DNA of 64,000 nucleotides, from contig UESW01003904.1 of the NCBI GenBank assembly GCA_900491605.1, positions 155,048-219,047 of the forward strand. Reading direction: 5' to 3'. Position 1 is the stretch's first letter. Every line of letters starts with the position of its first letter. Of the stretch, positions 55,673 to 64,000 are shown in pieces. The DNA is from Calamus simplicifolius (Eukaryota > Streptophyta > Magnoliopsida > Arecales > Arecaceae). Both the position numbers and the translations under genes were made by a program. Below the pieces are notes generated by a model, which had not been told where the DNA came from, did no database searches, and worked only from the letters and a program-made list of their open reading frames with translations.

Positions 55673-58632
55673 ATGGCGATGAGCCCTGAAGATGTGGCCT
55701 CAGAAATCGTTGCTGAGGATTTGGGGAGGATTCACCAGAGGTATGGTCTGCCCTGGATGTAGTTTTGCGGGTGCCGGAACCCGAAGATAGGGTTACTCGG
55801 GGATTAGAGTCCGGAGTCTTTATCTATGAGGATAGTTTTAAGGCGGGTCTTCGTTTTCCTCTCCATCCCTTGGTGAAGGAGATCATGACCCACTACAACA
55901 TCTGTCCATCGATGGTGGCTCCAAATAGTTGGCGGAATATCGTCGGATTCATTTCGATGTGTCACCAGATTCAAGTCGTTGCAACTCTCCCCCTTTTCCG
56001 CACCTGTTACCACTTGACTCCCGGGAGGAAATCGGAGTGGACCTCCATCGGGCCCCGGAGATCTTTTAATGTCATCGCGGATAAGCCTTCTTCCATCAAG
56101 GGGTGGAAGAGCCGATTCGTGATTGCGGAGGGGAACGTCGGTTCCGATTTCCCTCGACGATGGGGGGAAGTTGCGAGGGATGCGGAGACGCATCCGGCCT
56201 TATCGGCGCAGGAGGAGAGGGACCTGGATGTCCTTCGTAATGGACAGGTATTTTCGGCTAACGACCTATTATCGGAGGGGGCCCTCTTCGCAGCCGGGCT
56301 CAGCCCTCTGGATCCACAAGGTGAGTCCCTTTTTGCGCTGTGTATTTTTCTTGATTACGCGCTTGGGTCTGAGTATGTAAATTCGGTTTGACAGCCACAA
56401 GGTTGGCGTTGTCGAGCCTCTCCAAGAGGAAGAGGGGGAAGCGCCCAGGGGAAGGTAGCGGCGCGGACAGCGGCCGGCCCGAGAAAAGGGCCCATACCTC
56501 TGCCAAAAACCCGCCGGACGTCGGAGCAGTCCCCATAGGACCGCCGGGGGCGAAGGAGGATCCGGGGAGAATGGCCACGGCACCTGGCGCCCTTGTACTG
56601 GAGATATCGGACAGTTCGGATGAAGCTCCGCTGGCTCGTCCGACCGCGTCCCCCTTGAAAGAGGAACCTGCGATGGGTCCAGCGGAGGCGGCCGTAGCAG
56701 AGGGGCCCATTGTCCCCGCGGGATTACCACTGGCTCCAGCGGGAGAGGGGAGGAGATAGCCACAGCGGAGGAAGTTCAGGGGGAGCCCCCACTTGGTCTG
56801 TCCGCCGGGGAGTCTGGTAGCAGTGAGGTCGGGCCGCCCTCGATGGGTCAAGAGGCGGGTCAGACCGAGGCCTCGGGGGAGCCCGCGGAGGAGACGCAGG
56901 TGGTGGCGACTGGAAAGGATGCATCGGTGGAGGGAGCACAACAAAGTGGGGGTCCCACGATCGGGGCTCCCTCGAAGAAGATTTTGGGGAGGCTGGCGCT
57001 TGGGCTGGCCGAGCTATCTGAAGAGACCCAAGCCATAGCCTTGACGGAGGAGGCCGGGAGATTGAAGGCCTCTCAGGCGGAGGCCGCCCAGGCTGGTCCC
57101 TCAGGCGGGGTTGGCTCATTCGGCAACTCGGACGCTAGTATTGAGGAGGCATTCTCTGCCATGATAAGGTCGGCCTTGTATCCGGCGCGGACCCTTCGGC
57201 GGACAAGTTTGCTGACCTGGGCTGGTCGATGCTGCATTCGGGCAGCAAGGCATGGCAGAAAGTATCCATCTTCTTCCCGACATTGATAACACAACATTGA
57301 TGAGGATGACCGGGCCTATGCCTCGCGGGTGAGCTATTTTCCTTGCGCGATAGACGTTTCTCGATTTGATCCCAACGCGGCCTCTTATTCAATTTTTGCT
57401 TTTGCAGAGTGTTTTGCTTTCCCGGGCGATTTGTTGGCGCTTGAGTTTGGCGACGGGGCCAGTGTCCAGGCCCAGAGGGAGAATGTCGAGCTCCAGTCGC
57501 GGCTGAAGGTGTCTGAGCGGTTCGAAGAGCTCATGGACACGATGGACAGGAACTCGAAGGCGGCAAGGGCGGCACATCAGGCTGCCGTGGACGAGGTGTC
57601 CAAGCAGAAGCGCAGGGTGGAGGAGTTACAGGGACTCCTAGCGAAGAACGACGATGCGTGCTTGGAGTTGGCCAAGATTAAATCGAAACACTCCGCGGAG
57701 GTGGCGGCGATGCAGCGGGAACATGGTGAGAGTATGAGTCGGCTGGGGAGGGAGGCCGACGACGAAAGAAGGTGCCTAGCGAGAATGCTCGGCGAAGTGG
57801 AGGAGAAATTGAAACGGCGTGATGGTGAAATTGCCCATTTGAAGGAGAACGCTAGGTGGCATCAAGGGACGCTAACTCGGGTGAGTGACGAGTTGTCGCA
57901 AGCTCGTGGGGAGATTGAAGCCAGACAATCGAAGATCAGTACCCTGCAAGAGAGGGTCGAGCTGGTCGGCGCTGACAGGACAAGAGCCCGGAGTGAGGCC
58001 GAGGAGCTGGCCAAAAGGTTGGCCAGGCGAGAGGGGGAGGTATGCTCCCATTTTACCCTTTTATTTTTCTACTGGCTCCTTGCGACGCCGATTGATTTTG
58101 GCCTTTCGAGATGGCGAGGATGGGGTCGGAGATTCGGGATCTCCAAAGTGTGCTCGCGTCTACTCGCAGCAGGAACTCGGAACTCGAGACATGGGCTAGC
58201 GAGCTTGAGGAACAAAATGTCATTTTGAAGGCCCAAGTGATCGAGGCCGATAAGCAGACTGCGGAGGTCAAAACGCAGCACGCCATTCTCAAGGATAGGC
58301 AGGACGCTATTAGCGTTGACGCCTTCCATCATGGGATAGAAGAGTGTAAACAGCGGATTCTCAGTGAGCGCCCGGAGTGGGATCTTTCTTTCCTGAGCGC
58401 CCAAGATCCCGACGATGGCGAGTCTGAAGAAGAAGAAGACGAAGATGAATATACCGACATGTCTGACGGCGAACCTGGTGCTGCCCCCAGTCCCAGCGAA
58501 GCTGCAGTTTCTGAGGGACGATCGCAAACTGCCGCCGAGGGGGCGAGATCATTGGAGAAGGGTGAGCCTAGTCATGCCTCCATAGGCGCAACTGAGGGCT
58601 CCTCAAAGGCTGATGCGGCTCCTGGTTCGTAG
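55673..58632 (+). pseudogene. G3 antisense gene: PF04195-like domain, linker, coiled coil, acidic tail
   Basis: The best preserved of the three antisense genes. Exon 1 (55673-56320) starts MAMSPEDVASEI and carries the PF04195-like domain (YEDSFKAGLRFPLHPLVKEI.., PNSWRNIVGF, SSIKGWKSRFVIAEG). Intron 1 is 56321-56394 (CAAG|GTGAGT, TTTGACAG|CC, 74 nt). Exon 2 (56395-57328) is Pro/Gly/Glu-rich with a KR-rich start. Intron 2 is 57329-57407 (79 nt). Exon 3 (57408-58039) is a long coiled coil (ENVELQSRLKVSERFEEL.., EEVEEKLKRRDGEIAHL). Intron 3 is 58040-58110 (GAG|GTATGC, 71 nt). Exon 4 (58111-58632) is coiled coil, then an acidic tail (ESEEEEDEDEYTDMSDGE) and a Ser/Ala-rich end. Frameshifts near 55752 and 56757 break it. 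AATAAA follows at 58669. Function unknown; perhaps structural or nucleic-acid-associated, by inference from the coiled coil only. Confidence 0.82.
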
Positions 58633-58668
58633 GAGTTGTTATTGTACCTCGCTTATCTGTCGTTCCTT

Positions 58669-58674
58669 AATAAA
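58669..58674 (+). terminator. polyadenylation signal of the G3 antisense gene
   Basis: AATAAA 37 nt after the stop codon, followed by T-rich sequence. Confidence 0.6.
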
Positions 58675-58795
58675 AGAACTTTCTGTTTTAACTTAAGTGC
58701 TGTCCTGGTTTGGCCTCATCGTCGCCCAGTTTCGCCTTGAGCGGTCTGTGGCTCGCTGGCGATCTTGGGTTATCTTTATTCCAAGACTAGGCAAA

Positions 58796-59373
58796 CGTGT
58801 CAGCTCGGACCGCTAGGCGAAATAGGCCGGCCAGGGCCGACAGGCAAAATAGGCCGGCTGGGGCCGACGGATGGAGTAGGCCGGCTTGGGTCGATAGATA
58901 AAATGGATCGGCCAGGGCCGACGGGCAGGATAGATCGGCTGGGACCGATGAACAATATAGGTCGGCTGGCGCCGATGGATAAATTAGGTCGGCTGGGGCC
59001 GACAGAGGAAATAGGTCGGCTGGGGCCGACGGATAAAATAGATCGGCCGGGGCCGACAGAGGAAATTAGGTCGGCGTGGGCCGACAGAAGAAATAGGTCG
59101 GCTGGGGCCGACGGACGAAAATAGGTCAGCGTGGGCCGACAGAAGAAATAGGTCGGCTAGGGCCGACAGGCAAAAAATAGGTCGGCTGGGGTCGATGGAT
59201 GAAATAAGTCGGCTAGGGCCGATAGGCAAAAAATAGGTCAGCTGGGGCCGACGGATGAAATGGGTCGGCTGGGGCCGACGGATAAAACAGGTCGGCTGGG
59301 GCCGACAGAAGAAATAGGTCGGCTAGGGCCGATGGGCAAAAATAGGTCGGCTGGGGCCGACAGATAAAATAGG
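58796..59373 (+). repeat. stem-loop minisatellite 1 in G3
   Basis: Units of about 28-31 bp of the type GTCGGCTGGGGCCGACAGA followed by an A-rich spacer (AGAAATAG). Each is a stem GTCGGC..GCCGAC; variants such as ATCGG..CCGAT keep the pairing. Confidence 0.9.
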
Positions 59374-59798
59374 TTTTCGTGCTTCCTGCCATCCTGCCAG
59401 CGCCCTGCTGTCCCGCAGGCAATTCAGTTTTTACTTTACTAGAAGCGGTGATACGGCAGAGTGGGGGGTATAAAGCTGCATCAGAGCTTTCTGGAAGGTG
59501 CTCTTTTCCCATGCAGGCTACCTCGTTGCGATGCGCACGCAACCGTCCACCATTGGACAGTACTTTTTCAAAGGACGATTTTCTGAGCCCGCCGGTTTTC
59601 GAAGCGTCAGCGGACTATTTTCTGTATTTACTGGCCGCGATTTGGGATCAGGAGAGGATCTTCGTACACGTCTTGGTTCAGGCGGTGGGTTTGGCGCGCA
59701 GTGGGGCGCCAATCTTCAGAGACCACATGGAGGTACTGCTCGGAAGTTTAAATCTCGGGACGCGCAGTCTGGGTAGCTTTTCCTGGTCCATTTACGCC
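59374..59798. other. promoter flank of the second G3 antisense unit
   Basis: GC-balanced sequence without a recognised gene. A plus-strand frame 59379-59984 spans it, but its protein matches nothing recognised and it crosses the TATA box, so it is not called. Confidence 0.4.
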
Positions 59799-60484
59799 TA
59801 TAAAAAGGGAAAGGGGGGCTCATCTGGTTATCCCCAAAGTTTCTTTCTCGCCAGAGCTTTTACCATGCTCATTTCTCTGTTGCTGCGAGTGGGAGGATCG
59901 ACTTTTCCTTTCATGGGCTCCTTGCCGCCGGATAGCTGGGGCGACCGGGGAGCAGCTGGAGGATGGCTCGTCCTTAGGGGATGAATCCCGGAGATCACAT
60001 GGAGAGCGCACAAGGAGGGCGCCGAGATCATATGGAAAGCGCACATATGCGTTTCCTATGTGATCTCTGCGGCTAGCTGCGGGGGAGTTACGTAAGAAGT
60101 GCACGCGGGCCTCCCATGGTTTGTGTGTATTTCACCTCCTCCCCTGGTTCGGACTCTCGGGATCAGCCGCTTGGGGAGGGGGTGAGAGCGCCTCGCTCGC
60201 CGACTCCTTGTCCTTGAGACATGGCATGGCGCGGCAGTACACCCTCTGTTGGGTGGTCTGGGATGGCTGTCCAGATATCCCGGTTGGGTCACCGAGATAT
60301 CGTCCCGACTTGGAGCCAGTCGCAACTATTGGTCCGTGTCGACGGGCAATTATCGGCCCTAACCGACTGGGACGTGATTACGACTGTCTGGTTGCCCGAG
60401 TTTTGTATTTGCCTTTATTTTATGCATTTTACTGTTCTTGTAACGCCTGTGAGGCATTTGTAATTGATCATGATCGGCAATAAA
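59799..60484 (+). other. second antisense transcription unit of G3
   Basis: Bounded by TATAAAAA (59799-59806) and AATAAA (60479-60484). The first 250 bp align with the G2 unit at 38541-38290 (CCTATAAAAA, GGATAGCTGGGG, two CATATGGARAGCGCAC-like words). Frames are short: from 59983 one reads MNPGDHMESAQGGRRDHMES and stops soon. Coding status is unresolved. Confidence 0.5.
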
Positions 60485-60816
60485 GAGAGTTATATTCTGT
60501 GTCTCAATCTCTATCTTTTCTTGTGCCGAGCTTTTTGCTATTGTTGTTTGTGGGCGTCAAAAGCGTTCCGTTCGTCCTCAGACGAGGATCCCACGTCACT
60601 CGAATTAATCGAGGTTCGTATTCGGCTATTCGTAGATCATTCGGGGCAACACGCCCCTTACTCTGGTCGGAAACTTGGTATTTTCGCGCTTCGCTTTTCG
60701 TAAAGCCCGATTTACCGTAGGTCGGTCTTGGCTGAAGCTCAGGGAATTCGCACCCCTTCTTGTCATGGTTCAAGGAACCAGTCACTCGGGATAGTCAAGT
60801 TTCGGGGAACGTCTTA
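60485..60816. other. spacer before minisatellite 2
   Basis: No gene recognised; the right end grades into the repeat units. Confidence 0.4.
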
Positions 60817-62175
60817 CTTGGCCCTGCCAAGGTTTGAAGAATTTCGTAGTTCGGTCCTGCCGAGGTTCGAAGAACTTTGTAGCTCGGACCTGCCGAGGTC
60901 CGGAGAAAATTTCACTTGGCCCTGCCAAGGTTCGGAGAACATTTCACTTGGCCCTGCCAAGGTTCGGAGAACTTTGTAGCTCGGACCTGCTGAGGTCCGG
61001 AGAAAATTTCACTTGGCCCCGCTGAGGTCCGGAGAAAATTTCACTTGGCCCCGCCAAGGTTTGGAGAACTTTGTAGCTCGGACCTGCCGAGGTCCGGAGA
61101 AAATTTCACTTGGCCCTGCCAAGGTTCGAAGAACATTTTACTTGGCCCTGCCAAGGTTTGGAGAACATTTTACTTGGCCCTGCCAAGGTTCGGAGAATTG
61201 GTAGCTCGGCCCTACCGAGGTTCGGAGAACTGGTAGCTCGGCCCTGCCGAGGTTTGGAGAATTGGTAGCTCGGCCCTGCCGAGGTTCGGAGAACATTTCA
61301 CTTGGCCCTGCCAAGGTTCGGAGAATTTTGTATCTCGGACCTGCCGAGGTCCGGAGAAAATTTCACTTGGCCCCGCCGAGGTCCGGAGAAAATTTCACTT
61401 GGCCCCGCCAAGGTTTGGAGAACTTTGTAGCTCGGACCTGCCGAGGTCCAGAGAAAATTTCACTTGGCCCTGCCAAGGTTCGGAGAACATTTTACTTGGC
61501 CCTGCCAAGGTTCGGAGAACATTTTACTTGGCCCTGCCAAGGTTCGGAGAATTGGTAGCTCGGCCCTGCCGAGGTTCGGAGAACTGGTAGCTCGGCCCTG
61601 CCGAGGTTCGGAGAATTGGTAGCTCGGCCCTGCCGAGGTTCGGAGAACATTTCACTTGGCCCTGCCAAGGTTCGGAGAATTTTGCAGCTCGGACCTGCCG
61701 AGGTCCGGAGAAAATTTTACTTGGCCCTGCCAAGGTTCGGAGAACATTTTACTTGGCCCTGCCAAGGTTCGGAGAATTGGTAGCTCGGCCCTGCTGAGGT
61801 TCGAAGAATTGGTAACTCGGCCCTGCCGAGGTTCAGAGAACATTTCACTTGGCCCTGCCAAGGTTCGGAGAATTTTGTAGCTCGGACCTGCCGAGGTCCG
61901 GAGAAAATTTTACTTGGCCCTGCCAAGGTTCGGAGAACATTTTACTTGGCCCTGCCAAGGTTCGGAGAATTGGTAGCTCGGCCCTGCCGAGGTTCGGAGA
62001 ATTGGTAACTCGGCCCTGCCGAGGTTCGAAGAACATTTCACTTGGCCCTGCCAAGGTTCGGAGAACATTTTACTTGGCCCTGCCAAGGTTCGGAGAATTG
62101 GTAGCTCGGCCCTACCGAGGTTCGGAGAATTTTGTAGCTCGGACCTGCCGAGGTTCGGAGATTATTGTAGCTCGG
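60817..62175 (+). repeat. stem-loop minisatellite 2 in G3 (32-bp period)
   Basis: About 1.36 kb of 32-bp units, roughly 42 copies: CTTGGCCCTGCCAAGGTTCG or CTCGGCCCTGCCGAGGTTCG or CTCGGACCTGCCGAGGTCCG, each followed by a spacer of the GAGAAYWTTTTA type. Stems CTTGG/CCAAG and CTCGG/CCGAG alternate along the array. Open frames across it on both strands are periodic artefacts. Confidence 0.95.
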
Positions 62176-62553
62176 AGGGAGCGATTCAGCCGCCGTTGCA
62201 GGCCACAGCGTTAGGTCCACATGGCGCTTAATAAAGGGGGCGCCCGAGCGGAACAGGCGGCGTGTTGTCACGCTTTTATCGGCGATGCTGCTCTTTCCGA
62301 GGGGGCAAGTTATCGGCCGAGCGGCGGACTTTCGCGTTTTCCGAGGAAGAGGGGCGTATTAAGCAGCCTGGGGAAGTGTCGAATGCGTTTAATGTGTGGG
62401 GCGACAAATCGAAAAATGTTCGCCTAGGGAACCCCCGAACAATCTGCTCGCGCTTATCGATCTTACTCGGGATAGGGCGCGACTCTTCGGATTCCTCACG
62501 CATTAGGATGGTGACACATGGCAAACTCTCATGGGTCGGCGTTTGCGGCGCAG

Positions 62554-62586
62554 CCAATCGGGGTACCTGTCTGGTGGGTATAAATA
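62554..62586 (+). promoter_or_regulatory. CCAAT and TATA boxes of the third G3 antisense unit
   Basis: CCAAT at 62554-62558 and TATAAATA at 62579-62586, about 53 nt before the ATG at 62639. Confidence 0.6.
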
Positions 62587-62638
62587 TGACCAAGGGGGAT
62601 TGGTCTCGGCCATCCCTCGGTCTGAGCTCCGAAAAAGA

Positions 62639-62836
62639 ATGGCCTCCCCAGCGCGATCGTCAAGTGACTCGCATTCCTCGCTTAGCAGCCTGCCGCACTC
62701 GGAGGGAAGGCGCACCTCCGTAACTGTTGACGGGCTGAGCCTTGCGTCGGGCCTCGCGATCAATGAGCAGCTTGCGAGGACTGCCGAGGAATTCTTGGAC
62801 GTTTCTATCAGGGAGGCGGAAGCCTCACGCCGGTGA
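62639..62836 (+). CDS. 65-residue small protein, third antisense unit
   Basis: Begins MASPARSSSDSHSSLSSLPH: a Ser-rich N-terminus, then a likely amphipathic helix (about 40-62, LAINEQLARTAEEFLDVSIR). The start is the first ATG after the TATA box; a longer upstream frame would start before the TATA box. The stop TGA overlaps the ATG of the next ORF (TGATG). A T-rich tract and AATGAA near 62999 may end the transcript. Not recognised; it may be the first half of a once longer ORF. Confidence 0.45.
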   Translation: MASPARSSSDSHSSLSSLPHSEGRRTSVTVDGLSLASGLAINEQLARTAEEFLDVSIREAEASRR

Positions 62837-62931
62837 TGGATCGGCAGGAGGAGGAGATTCTGTTGCTTCGTCAGCAGGTGGCTGACCTGACAGTACGCCT
62901 GGAGGAGTTACTGGCCTCTGGGGGCGACTGA
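62836..62931 (+). CDS. 31-residue leucine-zipper microprotein
   Basis: Starts in the TGATG overlap with the preceding stop. It contains a continuous heptad pattern: I8, V15, L22 at a positions and L11, L18, L25 at d positions, a textbook short coiled coil. Either a separately translated dimerisation peptide (termination-reinitiation) or the end of the preceding ORF after a frameshift. Confidence 0.4.
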   Translation: MDRQEEEILLLRQQVADLTVRLEELLASGGD

Positions 62932-63411
62932 CTCCAGGGCCTTTGCCCGTTCCTGCTTTTGCTTTTTTGCAGTCTCTTTGTAGTCCTCCTCCTTTTATGA
63001 ATGAAAGATGGACCTTGTTTATCTGTGAAGTCCCTTTCCTTTAAGAGTTTATGGCCTTCACTCGTGTAATGAATCAGGGGGTTGGCGTGGCCCCATCGTT
63101 TTTTTTGCGCTGATGTAGGTTCTTTGAACGGCGAGTCATAGGGGTGTTACCCGAAAGATTTCCAGTGGCAGAGAGGGAAATCGTCTCACTCTGCCTGGGG
63201 CCTTTGGCCGACCATGTGGGGCTCGATGGCCTCGAGAGGGGTCTGCCAATGGTGGCTTCTTCTCGCGCGTCGATGGTTTTTTACTCAACGTGCTCGTTTT
63301 TAAACCGGCAAAGTCCTTCGGGGACTATTTGGGGGCCGTTCGGCTTTGGTCGAGGCTTGTAGGTTTAGACTTTTTTGCTGGGGTCTTAGCCCGAATGATT
63401 TTACCTTGCCT
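62932..63411. other. spacer before minisatellite 3
   Basis: No gene recognised. Contains the probable 3' end of the third unit near 63000. Confidence 0.4.
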
Positions 63412-64000
63412 TGTCATGGCTCGGGGATTCATCGCTCGGCCCCATCGAGGCTCGGAGAAACATTTTACTTGGCCCTGCCAAGGTTCGGAGATTTGTTGCT
63501 CGGCCCTGCCGAGGTTCGGAAAAAATTTTACTTGGCCCTGCCAAGGTTCGGAGATTTGTTGCTCGGCCCAGCCGAGGTTCGGAGAGTTTTACTTGGCCCT
63601 GCCAAGGTTCGGAGATTTTACTTGGCCCTGCCAAGGTTCGGAGATTTGTTGCTCGGCCCAGCCGAGGTTCGGAGACTTTGTTTTACTTGGCCCTGCCAAG
63701 GTTCGGAGATTTTGTTTTACTTGGCCCTGCCAAGGTTCGGAGATTTGTTGCTCGGCCCAGCCGAGGTTCGGAGATTTGTTGCTCGGCCCAGCCGAGGTTC
63801 GGAGACTTTGTTTTACTTGGCCCTGCCAAGGTTCGGAGATTTGTTTTACTTGGCCCTGCCAAGGTTCGGAGATTTGTTGCTCGGCCCAGCCGAGGTTCGG
63901 AGACTTTGTTTTACTTGGCCCTGCCAAGGTTCGGAGATTTGTTTTACTTGGCCCTGCCAAGGTTCGGAGATTTGTTGCTCGGCCCAGCCGAGGTTCGGAG
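63412..64000 (+). repeat. stem-loop minisatellite 3 in G3, continues past the window
   Basis: Units of 31-36 bp with alternating CTTGGCCCTGCCAAGGTTCG and CTCGGCCCAGCCGAGGTTCG stems and TTTGTT-type spacers. Related to minisatellite 2 but with a different spacer. Confidence 0.95.

Larger units (their letters stand above)
54081..64000 (-). mobile_element. Ty3/gypsy element G3 (Tat-like), partial, antisense half only
   Basis: Oriented on the minus strand. The window enters through its 3' LTR (54081-55247) and polypurine tract, then passes three plus-strand transcription units separated by stem-loop minisatellites, and ends inside the last array. Pol is expected further right, outside the window. 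The LTR ends, polypurine tract, antisense gene and second antisense unit all match G2 in order. Confidence 0.82.

Noticed and set aside
59379..59984. 201-codon plus-strand frame in G3
   Set aside because: It runs across the TATA box of the second unit, has no recognised domain and is not conserved in G2.
60817..62175. CRISPR array
   Set aside because: The spacers are themselves repetitive, the DNA is a plant retrotransposon and no cas genes exist.
60728..62214. Chains of 60-120-residue periodic ORFs on both strands
   Set aside because: They are a by-product of the repeats lacking stops in some frames; the periodic peptide carries no start context, and both strands are open alike.

Overview
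The window reads as a transposable-element-dense stretch of a flowering-plant nuclear genome, most likely a monocot. The grounds are Ty1/copia and Tat-like Ty3/gypsy LTR retrotransposons, 74-79 nt introns with GT..AG borders, TATA boxes with downstream AATAAA signals, and one host gene whose first exon is very GC-rich, as is common in monocots. No operon-like organisation, rRNA, tRNA gene or CRISPR array was seen. The species cannot be fixed from the sequence.

Layout, left to right. (1) 1-12743, minus strand: two tandem copies of one copia element that share a single LTR (4103-5745). Copy A is cut by the window edge; copy B is complete with LTRs at 4103-5745 and 11130-12743. Copy A keeps an open gag but a wrecked pol, and copy B the reverse. 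(2) 12744-15842: a host locus. Exon 1 of a RING-CH (RINGv) zinc-finger protein lies on the minus strand at 14344-14756; its later exons are not visible, so the copia tandem may sit in its first intron. (3) 15843-22801: rearranged gypsy element G1, with palindromic GC-rich arrays in both LTR remnants, an inverted protease fragment, an open integrase, seven 113-bp tandem repeats and an antisense gene. (4) 22802-30554: AT-rich DNA with a RNase H fossil and a Mutator-type foldback element (27698-28880, 9-bp target duplication). (5) 30560-41674: gypsy element G2 (Tat-like), complete with 5-bp target duplication TTATA, but broken in gag and pol. (6) 41939-42128: a 190-bp Mutator-type MITE whose ends resemble the foldback element. 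(7) 42793-48088: copia element C with target duplication GACAT. (8) 48094-54080: AT-rich DNA with microsatellites and a hAT-like MITE (52489-53095, 8-bp target duplication). (9) 54081-64000: gypsy element G3 on the minus strand, entered through its 3' LTR and leaving the window before any pol.

The most interesting signal is shared by the three gypsy elements. Each carries, between pol and the 3' LTR, a gene on the strand opposite to pol. It has a TATA box about 110-130 nt before its ATG, small introns, a domain recognised as the plant 'putative gypsy type transposon' family (Pfam PF04195), a long coiled coil and an acidic tail. G2 and G3 share a second antisense unit, and G3 has a third that encodes two tiny overlapping ORFs, the second a 31-residue leucine-zipper peptide. 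In G2 and G3 minisatellites separate these units, and their repeats are short stem-loops whose paired bases change together (CTTGG..CCAAG against CTCGG..CCGAG). All functional statements rest on motif recognition by eye; no database search was possible.
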